From: an uncultured Candidatus Poseidoniales archaeon
GTDB taxonomy: Archaea > Thermoplasmatota > Poseidoniia > Poseidoniales > Poseidoniaceae
Length of the DNA: 64,000 nt
Direction of reading: 5' to 3'
NCBI GenBank assembly: GCA_905182185.1
Contig: CAJJAP010000005.1
Location: forward strand, 168,154-232,153
A program made the position numbers and the translations under genes. Positions 24,317 through 35,303 of this stretch are shown here, in pieces. The notes under the pieces are model-generated. The model did not search any database, was not told the origin of the DNA, and saw nothing but the letters and a program-made list of their open reading frames with translations. Position 1 is the first letter of the stretch. Every line of letters starts with the position of its first letter.

Positions 24317-26644
24317 TCAACCTTGGCTGCTCTTCGCAAGTATAGTACTCAAACCAACATAGGAAACAAATACCAATATCAACAAGTTATTTGTTGGGCC
24401 TGGCAACATTTCCATTCCTGCTAGCGTTTGTTGATTTAGAGGCTTCAAAGCGATGATGATGAATAGTCCCGCTAGAAGTCCCATCATCAAAGAAAGTAAT
24501 TGCCCTGGCAAAGCTTCAGCCTTTTCTATTTCCGCTAAATGGACATTTTGTTCGCGTAAGTTATCGCTATGAAGAAGTAAAAGTAGACTGGCTATTACTA
24601 GGAAAATTGCGAAAATTCCCCCCATCCCAAACGAGTAAGAGAGAATGATAGCAAAAACACCCCACAATGTCATCAGAGTCCGTGGTTTTCCATCGTGTTT
24701 GCCAATGAAAACCATGTATGAATGTGATATTATCAGGGCACCCAATGTCCAAAGCATTCCGACCGCTGGTAAAGCACCTGGCCTTGCTATCGCCCAAACT
24801 GTAAGCACGGCGAGTATGAAACTCAAATTCCATAATTTGAGAAGTCCAGAATCTCTCATTCGGGCTCCTATTTCGGATAATCCCAGTAAGCGCGCAGCGA
24901 GGTTTATTCCGATTCCACCTTGTTTAACATTAACAGAAACTTGCTGGAAAACGAGAATCCCCATCCAGATCGCTAGGTCCCATTGTTCAATAGCAATCGG
25001 AATAAAATCTGAAGATATTAGGCGATTCTCGGCATCTGTAGCGAATATTAACAACCACATCCAAGGCGCTAACACCGCAACTCCTGCTATTGAAGGTGAA
25101 TCTCTGTTGAGGGCTAAAAATGCTAATCCACCCCAAACAAAACCTTGGGAAATCAGTAGAGTTCTAGCACCTTTGCCAGCATCATCTGCTGGAATTAACA
25201 GGGTTAGAAGAATTACAATAGCGATTCCGCCCATCCACAAGACATGGTCTGAAACAACGGTTTGATTTTTCAACAAAACAATGCTCGTAAGTATCGAAGT
25301 AAATACTGCATAGAGAGTATATGGTTGCAAACCCCAAGGTAATTCCGTAGCGAAGGTGCTGGTTGTGAGTAGAGCCAGCATAACGAGAAGTAAAGGCGCT
25401 GGCAGGATTACATAGGGTACGATTTTTGACCATTCTACGCCTCTAACGATGAGATATGATGCGGTAAATGCGGTGATTAGTAAGACCAATTGGGCGATTG
25501 CATAACCGGTTTCTAAACGATGTGCTGCAATCGCCAATAATGCTCCAAACATACCTAGGCTAACCGAAACTGCCCACAATCCAGGCTTGCCTAATCCAAT
25601 GGCGTTCAAACCATCTGAAAACCAATTGTCTGCTTTGACGAAATGTGCTGCCATGGCTGCATTTGTTCCGGTTACTCCGGCCATTAACAAGAATAAAAGT
25701 AAGTCATCATTAAACGAAATAATCTCTAATCCAAACAGATTCCAACCGCTTGATATTGCGTGAACTCCGATCCATAAATAGGACACTGCAATACCTAAAG
25801 AGGCTAGGTTACCAGAGTTCCTCGATAGCGCTAGAATATGGAAAATCAAAGTTCCTAAGCCGATCATTGCTGCAATACCGATTTCACCGTATAGAGCGCC
25901 GGTTGCGCTGCCAACCACCAATAGGACAAGGGTTGCTTGGGCTGCTATTGCATCTTCATTATGACGTTGGGCAATTGCAATATTGAATCCAACTAATGCT
26001 AAAAGAGATATTCCTAATGTTTGAGAAGCCCCGATGGGTGAGGAATCAAACCAGCCCCAGTGCCAAGCGTCTAATGCTAATCCATACAATAATTTCATTG
26101 AAATTATCACCCAAGTAACACCGAGTAATCTCATGTTCTTTTTGGGAATCCAATTTTCACCACAAATTAATCCGAATATAGCCATCGATACTAGGCCTAT
26201 TAAACTTAGAATCGGAGGTATTCCAGGATTGGTTCCTATCAAAGTCCCTATCATCGTCCAGATGACGACCATTGCAACCATCATGCCCTTGCTAAGTTGT
26301 TTTTCGCCGTGTACCGCCATATCAGTAACGCTATCAAGGTCACTCGGTTCAGCAACAGTTCCATCTTTTTGAATTTGACCTGCAGGATTAGAAAGTGAGT
26401 CGTCGCGACTGAAAATCTCAGTCATTTGGCCAACTGCAATGTCTTCTTCAACAGTCTCTTTGGCTTCAACAACCGGTTCTGATTGGGGTAAAGTCGCAGG
26501 AGATGTTTTCGTTTCATCATTGGAGACCATGAACGAAGAAATATCCAATCCTTTTACTCGGTCAAAATCTTTCTTGCGCAGTACTTCATCACGATTAGAA
26601 TGAACTGGCGGGTTACTATTGTCCCCCTCACCCTCTTCACTCAT
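24317..26644 (-). CDS. Large polytopic membrane protein of unknown function (B)
   Basis: 775 residues. The first 115 are soluble, Glu/Asp-rich and contain DEVLRKKDFDRVKGLDISSF. After them come about 19 membrane helices with few charged residues. There is no known catalytic motif. The architecture (cytosolic acidic head plus very many helices) would fit a lipid-handling, sensory or scaffold protein, but I cannot assign it. It is divergent from pckA, with about 130 bases between, and first in a two-gene operon with protein A. Confidence 0.7.
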   Translation of the reverse strand: MSEEGEGDNSNPPVHSNRDEVLRKKDFDRVKGLDISSFMVSNDETKTSPATLPQSEPVVEAKETVEEDIAVGQMTEIFSRDDSLSNPAGQIQKDGTVAEPSDLDSVTDMAVHGEKQLSKGMMVAMVVIWTMIGTLIGTNPGIPPILSLIGLVSMAIFGLICGENWIPKKNMRLLGVTWVIISMKLLYGLALDAWHWGWFDSSPIGASQTLGISLLALVGFNIAIAQRHNEDAIAAQATLVLLVVGSATGALYGEIGIAAMIGLGTLIFHILALSRNSGNLASLGIAVSYLWIGVHAISSGWNLFGLEIISFNDDLLLFLLMAGVTGTNAAMAAHFVKADNWFSDGLNAIGLGKPGLWAVSVSLGMFGALLAIAAHRLETGYAIAQLVLLITAFTASYLIVRGVEWSKIVPYVILPAPLLLVMLALLTTSTFATELPWGLQPYTLYAVFTSILTSIVLLKNQTVVSDHVLWMGGIAIVILLTLLIPADDAGKGARTLLISQGFVWGGLAFLALNRDSPSIAGVAVLAPWMWLLIFATDAENRLISSDFIPIAIEQWDLAIWMGILVFQQVSVNVKQGGIGINLAARLLGLSEIGARMRDSGLLKLWNLSFILAVLTVWAIARPGALPAVGMLWTLGALIISHSYMVFIGKHDGKPRTLMTLWGVFAIILSYSFGMGGIFAIFLVIASLLLLLHSDNLREQNVHLAEIEKAEALPGQLLSLMMGLLAGLFIIIALKPLNQQTLAGMEMLPGPTNNLLILVFVSYVGLSTILAKSSQG

Positions 26645-26777
26645 GGCACTGCCATGAACGGGGTCCCTCCTTCAACTCTTGTGAGGTACTTGTAGCGTTA
26701 CTCTCGGTTAATCTTTCCACTATGATTCTCATCAAACCGACCAAAAGGGACAAAGAGGGTCGGCAGAAGGCTTGCTC

Positions 26778-28382
26778 ATGGCAGGCACCATCGGGACTCC
26801 TTCGGGAGACCTCTCGCAAAACGGGATTCGCCCCTCCGGGTTAGTCCACTGGAACCTTAAAGCAAAAGCCCTAATCGAGATTGCATCTCAGCGCGGTGAA
26901 GGTGTTTACAGTGCTAATAAGGCATTCGTTACCGAAACTGGAGAGAGAACTGGACGTTCTCCAAATGACAAATTTATCGTCGATGAACCTTCTACCAGCG
27001 ATGATGTAAATTGGGGAGATGTCAACATTTCTTGTGATGAAGATACATTCCAAAGAATGCGCGCAAAAGTGATTGAATATTTATCTGCACAAGAAGGTCT
27101 TTTTGTTCAAGATTTATACTGTGGTGCAGACTTTTCAGAGGCTTTACCAATTCGAGTAATCAATCAAACTGCATGGCACAACGCATTTGCCCGTAATATG
27201 TTCATTCGCCCAAGTGAGCAACAACTCGAAAATCACCAACCACAGTTCACTGTATTCCACGCACCTCATTTTGAGGCGGATGCAGAAAAAGACGGTTTGA
27301 ATTCACAATGCTTTGTAATTGTTAATTATGCAGCAAAGGAAGTTATCATTGGTGGAACACGATATGCTGGCGAGGTAAAGAAATCTATTTTCTCAGTAAT
27401 GAATCTAATTCTTCCTAAGAAGGGGATCCTGCCTATGCACTGCTCTGCAAATACAACAGGCGATAATACTGCAATTTTCTTTGGACTTTCTGGTACTGGA
27501 AAAACTACTCTTTCAGCAGACCCGAAACGTGCCCTCATCGGTGATGATGAACATGGCTGGGGAAGCAATGGTGTGTTCAATTTTGAAGGCGGCTGCTATG
27601 CTAAACTAATCGATTTGTCTGCTGAAGATGAACCTGCAATCTTTGCAACAACTCGCAAATTTGGTAGTGTTTTAGAAAATGTTGTTTTGGATGAAGATGG
27701 AGTACCTGATTTCGCTGATACTTCAAAAACCCAAAACACCCGTGGTTCTTACCCGATTGAATTTATTGAAAATAGGACAATGGATTCAAAGGGTGGCCAT
27801 CCGCAAAATGTGATTTTCCTAACTTGTGATGCGTTTGGAGTATTGCCTCCTATCTCTCGTTTAACACCTGCACAAGCAGCATACCACTTCATCTCAGGAT
27901 ATACAGCAAAGGTTGCTGGTACTGAGATGGGAGTAAAAGAACCACAAGCAACATTTTCTGCTTGTTTCGGAGAACCATTCATGCCTATGCATCCTGGAGT
28001 CTATGCTGATTTATTATCATTGAAAATGGCTGAACATGGAGCAAATGCATGGTTGATTAACACCGGTTGGTCAGGTGGTTCATACGGCGTCGGTAACAGA
28101 ATGAAGATTCGTTACACTAGAGCAATGCTCAATGCTGCACTAGACGGAGAGTTGGATAATGTTGCATTTGTAGTTGATTCGCGTTTCGGCTTTGAAGTTC
28201 CACAGAGTTGCCCAAACGTACCGGATGAGATTCTTCAACCAAGACAGACTTGGGCGGATAAGGAAGATTTTGATGCTACTGCGGACAAATTAGCAAATAT
28301 GTTCTTAGCTAACTTTGGCCGATATGAGGGTGGGGTTTCCGCTGCTGTCAACTCTGCTGCGCCAACTCCGCAAAACCAATAA
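26778..28382 (+). CDS. pckA: Phosphoenolpyruvate carboxykinase (ATP)
   Basis: 534 residues, the family's usual length. It converts oxaloacetate and ATP to phosphoenolpyruvate, CO2 and ADP, the gluconeogenic entry. Seen: ERTGRSPNDKFIV, GGTRYAGEVKKSIF (substrate and Mn-binding Lys), the kinase P-loop FGLSGTGKTTLS, GDDEHGW with the metal Asp, and NTGWSGGSYGVG. ATP-type rather than the GTP-type enzyme common in many archaea, consistent with acquisition from bacteria by an ancestor. ATG 26778 is preferred to an in-frame TTG at 26772. A hairpin and T-run follow the stop. Growth on peptides and lipids would need this step (inference). Confidence 0.96.
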   Translation: MAGTIGTPSGDLSQNGIRPSGLVHWNLKAKALIEIASQRGEGVYSANKAFVTETGERTGRSPNDKFIVDEPSTSDDVNWGDVNISCDEDTFQRMRAKVIEYLSAQEGLFVQDLYCGADFSEALPIRVINQTAWHNAFARNMFIRPSEQQLENHQPQFTVFHAPHFEADAEKDGLNSQCFVIVNYAAKEVIIGGTRYAGEVKKSIFSVMNLILPKKGILPMHCSANTTGDNTAIFFGLSGTGKTTLSADPKRALIGDDEHGWGSNGVFNFEGGCYAKLIDLSAEDEPAIFATTRKFGSVLENVVLDEDGVPDFADTSKTQNTRGSYPIEFIENRTMDSKGGHPQNVIFLTCDAFGVLPPISRLTPAQAAYHFISGYTAKVAGTEMGVKEPQATFSACFGEPFMPMHPGVYADLLSLKMAEHGANAWLINTGWSGGSYGVGNRMKIRYTRAMLNAALDGELDNVAFVVDSRFGFEVPQSCPNVPDEILQPRQTWADKEDFDATADKLANMFLANFGRYEGGVSAAVNSAAPTPQNQ

Positions 28383-28384
28383 CT

Positions 28385-28417
28385 AGTTTCATAATTTTAT
28401 TCTGAAACTGATTTTTT
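28385..28417 (+). terminator. Terminator downstream of pckA
   Basis: Perfect 7-base arms AGTTTCA (28385-28391) and TGAAACT (28403-28409) around an AT loop, followed by a run of six T at 28412-28417. It begins two bases after the stop codon. Confidence 0.55.
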
Positions 28418-28479
28418 GACCTTATTGTCAAAATCCTAACAAAGAAGGTTTGATAACCCACCGGAGTGAGCAAAGTTAG

Positions 28480-31400
28480 ATGGACAACAGACGCTTATTG
28501 GCTCTTCTTGCAACTTTGCTGTTAGTTTCTACTGTTATGTCGCCGGTAATGGCTGAAACTGAATCAATAAATCCGCCATCGGTTAACCAGCAACCAGATT
28601 TGCAACAAGTAGAATCCAAAGCAATGGTGGTGGACAGGAAACCGTTGCCACTACCTTGAATGAAATCACGCCTCGTAGCAGTTCCAATGCCGGTGCAAGA
28701 GCAGCTTGCCCTCTGGTTCAAACCGATGCTGGGGCTAGTGGAGATGCTGGTAATTCAGCAAATACTTCACGAAGTCTAGGAACAAATCCTACCTCTGGGC
28801 AAACCGGAAACCAAGGTTGTATGGATGCCAATGATGCAGATGATTGGTATGAGGTAACAATCACTTCTGGAAAAGATACAGATGTAGAATTGGTAGTTCC
28901 GACTGGTACTGATTTCGACTCTGTACTTAATCGATGGAGCGGGCAACATTGCCGACAGTTCTGTTGTCAGTGACCCCTTAGAGAAGGTGAGTCACTATGG
29001 GAACTTCACTGTCGGGCACCGCTAGTACATTTTACATTCAGTTGACTGTTTGGTCTGGAGATGGCCAATACACTCTGCGTACTTGGACCAACGATACCCC
29101 TCCAATGCCTGATTTGACCATTTCAAATGTGGTCAGTCCTAGTGTCGGTCAAGCAGGGCAAACTATCGATGTCAATTATACGGTCTCCAATCAATGGAAT
29201 TCTTCGAGTGGTGCTTTTGAAAGTCAATTCATTCTTTCATCCGACCAAGTTTACAATTTTGGTGATGTCTTAATCTCACAATCTCAAAGTGAAACTGACC
29301 TAGCCGAAAATAGTAGCAGAAACATGAATTCACAGGTAACTATTCCATCGGGTACCGCTAATGGAACATATTATTGGATCGTTTGGGCTGATGGATATGG
29401 TAATGTAAGTGAAAAGAGCGAGACCAATAACAACAATGTTTCTGCAAATCAAATGTTAATTGGTCAATCTTGCCAAGATAGGCATCCAAATGGATTGGAT
29501 GATGCTGGACTTGGTAGTGATGCACCTAACAATACAAATTCGGTTGTCGCACCGCTAGGAAATAACGTCACTTCACAGTACACTGGATGTATTGACGGTC
29601 TTGATGCCAACGATGTATTTTCGTTTGATGTACCGGCAAACCATTCAATTGAAATTGAAATTACTCGTCATAAAAGTTCAATGCTCGATGGCGAATTAAC
29701 CTCTGGGAAATAATTTTGTGGACTTTGGATTCGGATGGGCTAATAATACTCTAAAGACAACAACACTGGGTACTAGTTTTGATGGAATCGGGGGTACTTA
29801 TTTCTTCAACATGTCCAGTTCTGAGGACGCCGTTGATTGGACAATGGATGTTTGGACCAACTACTCCACCCCACAACCCGATCTGATTATCAGCGAGGTT
29901 ACAGGACCGCTTAGCGCGGCTGCTGGAGATACAATTTCAATAGATTTAGTAGTCAATAATACTGGCACTTCCGGTGCTCTATCCTCACTTGTTTCAGTGT
30001 TCTTATCGGTCGATGATGAATTTGCTGACCACGATATTGAAATCGGTAATTTAAGCGCTGGTTTTATCGATGTAAATCAATCGCAACTGCTACAAATTCA
30101 GGCCACGATACCGGCTGGCCTACAAGGAGGAAATTATTCCCTCATCGCAGTAGTTGATTACGATGAACAACTTGTTGAGAAGAGTGAAGATAATAATATT
30201 GGTTTTGCAGTTGACCAATTATTAGTAGATACCATGGCAACTTCTTGTTCAAGCCAAGATGATGCTGCAAGTGGAACTGATGCTGGTGCTATTATGTCGG
30301 CTTCATATGATTTGGGAGGTGACACTTCAATCACAATAACCGGCTGTATTGATGAAGGTGTTGATGATGAAGATTGGTATAAGATTACACTCACTCCTGG
30401 CCTTAATCTAACCGTGACTATGATAAATGCACCAGATTCTGATTTTGATATATATCTAAGAGACGATACTGGTGAGTGGTTTGAACGCCCTTGGTCGAGT
30501 GGCTCGGTTGATGAAGAGGTTACAACTATTGGCGACCCTAACTTTGAAGGTAGTGGTGGTATTTTCTATATCAGTGTAGAGGCTTACAATGGTGTTGGAA
30601 TTTATACTCTGATTATTGAAACCGAAGGCGTTGACCCAGACACGTTCAATTGCGGTCAGCAAAATGATCTCAATTTAGGCCAAGATGCGCCTGCTTCTTC
30701 TGGCCTTGTTCTGGGCGATGACCCGACTATCAGCGGCCAAGGTTGCATGAGTGGTATGGATGAATCAGATTCTTTCTCCTTTACAGTAACACAAAATTCT
30801 AACACAGAGGTTACATTCAATGCTAATTTGAATCTAGCATTTGTGGCTTGGATTGAAGATCCTTCTGGAAACATCCTAAACCAAGTTGATAATGCTACTT
30901 TTGGAACTCTATTCACAACGATGGGTGGCGAAAACGAAGGGGTTCAACATACCTACAAAATCATCGTTGAATCAAATGGTGATGTTGGATTATACAATAT
31001 CACCATCACCGATAAGGGGTCTGCTCCTGCAGACCTAATCATTGATTCTTTAATTTGTCCAATCGACCATACAAGCGGAAATGAAGTTCAATTTTCATGG
31101 CAAATGACCAACTTGAGAGGACCTGTTGATGGTGCTTCAATTACCGTTCACTTGGACATGTTGAATGAAACTGGAGAAGATGTTATGCGCATGTTTACCT
31201 CAAGCGTTATAGTTTCAGGCCAGTATAATAATACTGCATTTGATGCACGTTCCGAATTCTTCAACACACCTGATGAACTAACCTCTGGAGTCTACTCTTG
31301 TCGCTTAACAATAGATGTTAATGATTCGGTTATAGAAAGTAATGAATCTAACAATGTTATGATCGGAAATACATTTTTCATCCAAAACGAAGAAGAGTTA

Positions 31401-32268
31401 TGGGCTAATGATGTAGACAGAGATGGATACAATACAACCGATGCAGGTGATGGTTTAGTCGATGACTGTCCAACTTCATATGGAGAATCAACCGTTGATA
31501 GATATGGATGTGCTGATGTTGATGGTGATGGTGTTTCAAATCTCAATGACCTTTGGCCGCTTGATGCTAGTCAGGCATTTGATAGCGATGGTGATAGTTA
31601 TGGCGACAATACGGATGGTACTGAGGGAGATTATTGCCCCGATGTGGCTGGTACTGCCAATGGCGATGGTGGACAAGGCTGTCCGATTGCCATATTGGAT
31701 AGTGATTCTGATGGAGTCATTGACCAAGATGACCTTTGTCCAAATACCATAGCCGCAACTACTGTTGATGAAGATGGTTGTGAAATTGATGATTCTGCAA
31801 CTAATACTACCACTAATGAAACTGGTGGTCAAAATACCAATACTACTGACAACGGCACAATTGATCAGGCCAATAATGGAACTGATGGAGTCGATGATAA
31901 GGTTGATTCTGGTGAAGGAGATGCTGCTTCAAGTTCAGTTTTAGGCCTATCCCCTACAATTTTCGGCAGGCTTGGTTGGCGTGGTGTTGGTATTAGTTCT
32001 AATACTTGGATTCACTATGCGTGGCGGAAATAAAAAGGGAAGTAATGAAAGTTACGTCAATGCACAATTTGCAGCACAGGACTTGGCTTATGCTGGCTAT
32101 GGCCAACAACAGCAAGTTGTAGCACAGGCCCCAATGGCTGCCCTAGACCCTTCCATTACAGCAGAACAATTAGCATATGAACAGCAATTGACTACCGCTG
32201 GATACCCTGCAGATTACGCTCGCCAATATGCAGACCAGCACTTCCGACCTTGGCTGACTCAGAGATGA
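28480..32268 (+). CDS. Large CARDB/PPC/thrombospondin type 3 surface protein (several frame breaks)
   Basis: One gene of about 1,260 codons split by single-base shifts. MDNRRLLALLATLLLVSTVM is a Sec signal. Then alternate PPC-like beta domains (QGCMDANDADDWYEV, GCIDEGVDDEDWYKI) and CARDB domains (PDLTISNVVSPSVGQAGQTI, PDLIISEV). Ca-binding TSP3 repeats (DSDGDSYGDNTDG, DSDSDGVIDQDD) follow, then a Thr/Asn-rich linker, one membrane helix (GLVGVVLVLVLILGF) and a basic cytosolic tail ending in AEQLAYEQQLTTAGYPADYA. Breaks lie near 28625, 28920, 29003, 29703 and 31960; at 29003, 29703 and 31960 removing one base from a homopolymer restores a sensible protein. It is probably an anchored surface or S-layer-associated protein. 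Sequencing error or true disruption cannot be separated here. Confidence 0.78.
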
Positions 32269-32323
32269 GAGTTGTAGTTGAACAAGGCAAATGCTCATGT
32301 GCTCGTGACCTTTGGAATCCTTT

Positions 32324-32806
32324 ATGCAGTGCCTAATGGAGACCAGTGCGGGGAATATTACGATTGAACTTTACGATAAAGAAGCACCGGATACCGTTGC
32401 TAATTTCGTAAAATTAGTTAACATGAATTTCTATGATGGACTTCACTTTCATCGGGTTATTGAAAATTTTATGATCCAAGGCGGATGCCCACATTCCAAA
32501 GACCCAATGTCGCGCCGTGCTGGAACCGGAGGACCTGGTTGGCAAATCCCTTGTGAAAGAGGCGCTTTGAAACTAAAACACAACGTTCCTGGGATTTTTT
32601 CAATGGCAAACTCTGGACCAAATTCAGGTGGCTCTCAATTCTTTTTGACAACTGTTGATACCCCATGGCTAGATGGAAATCATGCTGTTTTCGGAAGGGT
32701 TGCTGAAGGAATGAATGTTGTTTCTGCAATTGAGAACTGCCGCAAAATGGCTGGCGACAGGCCTGCACAGCCGCAACAAATCATCCGCTGTTCCATCGTT
32801 GAGTGA
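32324..32806 (+). CDS. Cyclophilin-type peptidyl-prolyl cis-trans isomerase
   Basis: 160 residues, a single cyclophilin domain of the short prokaryotic type. FHRVIENFMIQGG holds the catalytic Arg and Phe, GPNSGGSQFF the substrate groove, and WLDGNHAVFGRV the conserved loop. It accelerates X-Pro isomerisation during folding; no signal peptide, so cytosolic. The ATG at 32324 is chosen because CLMETSAGNITIEL then forms the first strand; ATG 32336 is also possible. It ends 11 bases before the isoaspartyl peptidase start. Confidence 0.93.
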   Translation: MQCLMETSAGNITIELYDKEAPDTVANFVKLVNMNFYDGLHFHRVIENFMIQGGCPHSKDPMSRRAGTGGPGWQIPCERGALKLKHNVPGIFSMANSGPNSGGSQFFLTTVDTPWLDGNHAVFGRVAEGMNVVSAIENCRKMAGDRPAQPQQIIRCSIVE

Positions 32807-32816
32807 GGCGTTTTCA

Positions 32817-33812
32817 GTGGCCATCCTTGCACTACATGGTGGTGCGGGCGGAGATGGCCCTTGGCGTGGACTCACCGATTTAGATCCTAAACGATTACAA
32901 TGTTTAGAAAATATACTTTCTCTAATCGGCACTAAACTACAAAATGGTCAATTGAATGCATTAGATGCGGTTACTTTGGCCGTAGAAATTATGGAAGATG
33001 AAGAACTGTATAACGCTGGAAGAGGTTCTGTTATTGCTGCTGATGGTAGTGTGACAATGGATGCCAGCATTATGCGTGGCTGTGATGGTGCTGCTGGTTC
33101 TGTTGTAAATGTCAAAAGAATAAGGCACCCGATTAGAGCTGCTAATTTGTTATTGCATCAAGGCTGGCCAGTGATGCTAAACTCTGATGCTGCTGATATT
33201 TTTGCTATTGAAAACGGAGTCGAAGAAGTAGAACAGTCTTGGCTCATTACCGATTTACGTAAGGCTCAATGGCAAAAATGGAAAGATAGCAAAGGAAGGC
33301 CAGGCTCAACCGACGAGGATGATTCTGCAGTATTAGATCACGATATTGATTTAGAAACCCAAGATGGAATGGGAACTGTTGGTGCAGTTGCCCTAGATAG
33401 TCAAGGGCGACTTGCAGCAGCAACATCAACTGGTGGAATGACTGGGAAACCAGATGGTAGAATTGGTGATACTGCAATCATTGGTGCTGGAACTTGGTGC
33501 GATAATGATGTTGCAGTTTCTTGCACAGGCGTAGGTGAGGCTTTCATTCGCACATGCGCAGCACATGAAGTTTCAAATCAGTTACAAAAATTAATTATTT
33601 CTGGTCAACAAAATCCATTACTTAATGCTGCCAATAATGTTTTGAAATTAGTGGCACCTTTGGAAGGAAGAGGTGGCGTTATTGCAATTTCAAAACAAGG
33701 TGAAGTAGTGCTACCATTCCAGACCATGTTGATGTATCGTGGATACTTCAATAATGGAGAAATCAAGACCGGAATCGGGCAAGAGGAATATGTGTTCACC
33801 CATCAAAAATAA
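32817..33812 (+). CDS. Isoaspartyl peptidase / L-asparaginase, Ntn hydrolase type 2
   Basis: About 331 residues. LALHGGAGGDGPWRG opens the family; NAGRGSVIAADGSVTMDASI is the conserved N-terminal block. GMGTVGAVALD contains the Thr that becomes the new N terminus and nucleophile after self-cleavage, and STGGMTGKPDGRIGDTAIIG is the substrate loop. It hydrolyses isoaspartyl dipeptides and asparagine, so it repairs or recycles damaged peptides. Start GTG 32817 with gagtgaggcg before it; the frame extends upstream inside the cyclophilin gene but without similarity. Operon with cyclophilin. The loop before the nucleophile (STDEDDSAVLDHD) is long and acidic. Confidence 0.92.
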   Translation: MAILALHGGAGGDGPWRGLTDLDPKRLQCLENILSLIGTKLQNGQLNALDAVTLAVEIMEDEELYNAGRGSVIAADGSVTMDASIMRGCDGAAGSVVNVKRIRHPIRAANLLLHQGWPVMLNSDAADIFAIENGVEEVEQSWLITDLRKAQWQKWKDSKGRPGSTDEDDSAVLDHDIDLETQDGMGTVGAVALDSQGRLAAATSTGGMTGKPDGRIGDTAIIGAGTWCDNDVAVSCTGVGEAFIRTCAAHEVSNQLQKLIISGQQNPLLNAANNVLKLVAPLEGRGGVIAISKQGEVVLPFQTMLMYRGYFNNGEIKTGIGQEEYVFTHQK

Positions 33813-33906
33813 TTTTTTGAAAGTTTAACTATTGTGATTATATTGTTAGTTTCTTCTCTCGTAGAGAGAAGCAAGCCCTAATGGACAACCACCGTTACGG
33901 AAGGAT

Positions 33907-35302
33907 ATGAGCGAGATGCGTACCGAAGCCGATACCATGGGCGAGATGAAAGTTCCTGCTGACCGATACTATGGTTGCCAAACTGCAAGATCTCTGATTA
34001 ATTTTGACATTGGCGAAGACACAATGCCCCTCGCAGTTATTCGTGCTTTTGGAATTCTTAAACAAGCCGCTGCTAGGACAAACTTGGCACTGGGCCAACT
34101 TGAACCTGAGGTTGCAGATTTGATTATCGCTGCTGCCCAAGAAGTAATTGATGGCAAGTTAAACGATCATTTTCCTCTGCGCGTTTGGCAGACTGGAAGT
34201 GGTACTCAATCCAATATGAATGCCAATGAAGTAATCGCCAATAGGGCAATAGAAATGGCTGGTGGCACTCTCGGTTCCAAAATCCCCAGTCCATCCAAAC
34301 GACCATGTCAATCGCGCTCAATCATCAAACGATACATTCCCAACTGCCATGCATATATCGGCTGCTGAAGCATTCACACACGAACTATTACCAAATGTTC
34401 GTTTACTAAGAAATGCATTGAATGATAAAGCACAACAGTGGGATGATATTGTCAAAATCGGAAGAACTCATTTGATGGATGCTGTTCCTTTGACGCTCGG
34501 ACAAGAAGTTTCTGGGTGGGTAGCGCAAATTGATGCAAATCTGCGCCGCTTAGACTTTGCAATGGATGACCTGTTTGAACTGGCATTAGGGGGTACCGCG
34601 GTTGGAACTGGACTAAACACCCATCCTCTATTCGCTCAGATGGTTGCTGATGAAATTGCAAATATTACTGGATTGACTTTCTGTAGTGCTGAAAACAAAT
34701 TCGCCCAACTTGCAGCACATGATGCAATCGTTGCTGCTTCAGGAGCGCTCAACACTTTGGCGGTTTCATTGATGAAGATAGCCAATGACGTTCGCTGGCT
34801 TGGCTCTGGTCCACGCTGTGGACTTGGAGAACTGGCATTACCTGCCAATGAGCCTGGCTCCTCTATCATGCCTGGAAAGGTCAATCCAACACAAGCGGAA
34901 GCATTGACTATGGTCTGTGCTCAAGTAATGGGCAATCACACTGCAATTACAATCGGTGGAAGTCAAGGTAATTTCGAATTAAACGTATACAAACCGATGA
35001 TGATTCACAATTTATTACACTCTGCTAGAATCTTATCCGATTCATGCCGAGCATTTACCACAAAGTGTGTTGAAGGTATGGAACCTGTTAGAGAAAACAT
35101 TACTGCTCATTTAGAAAATTCATTGATGTTGGTTACTGCGCTAAATAATCACATTGGATATGACAAGTCTTCAAAGATTGCAAAGTTAGCACATGAGAAA
35201 GGGACTACTCTAAGATCTGCTGCCCTTGAATTAGGCTATCTCACCGATGAAGAGTTTGATGCATGGGTTCGCCCAGAGCAAATGACTGGACCTAAAGCGT
35301 GA
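33907..35302 (+). CDS. fumC: Fumarate hydratase, class II (one frame break)
   Basis: About 464 residues when joined. It interconverts fumarate and malate in the TCA cycle. [20 protein letters not shown] and [18 protein letters not shown] are the first conserved blocks, [22 protein letters not shown] the second, and [17 protein letters not shown] the superfamily signature; the catalytic Ser is in that loop. Around 34293 the run CCCC breaks the frame; one C fewer gives [12 protein letters not shown], the expected sequence. A sequencing error is the simplest view because the remainder is perfectly conserved. ATG 33907 with GGAAGGAT. It converges on the beta-propeller gene, one base apart. Confidence 0.9.
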
Positions 35303-35303
35303 T

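Noticed and set aside
29695..29720. Programmed ribosomal frameshifting in the CARDB gene
   Set aside because: No slippery heptamer with downstream structure is evident, and the same gene has several unrelated breaks.
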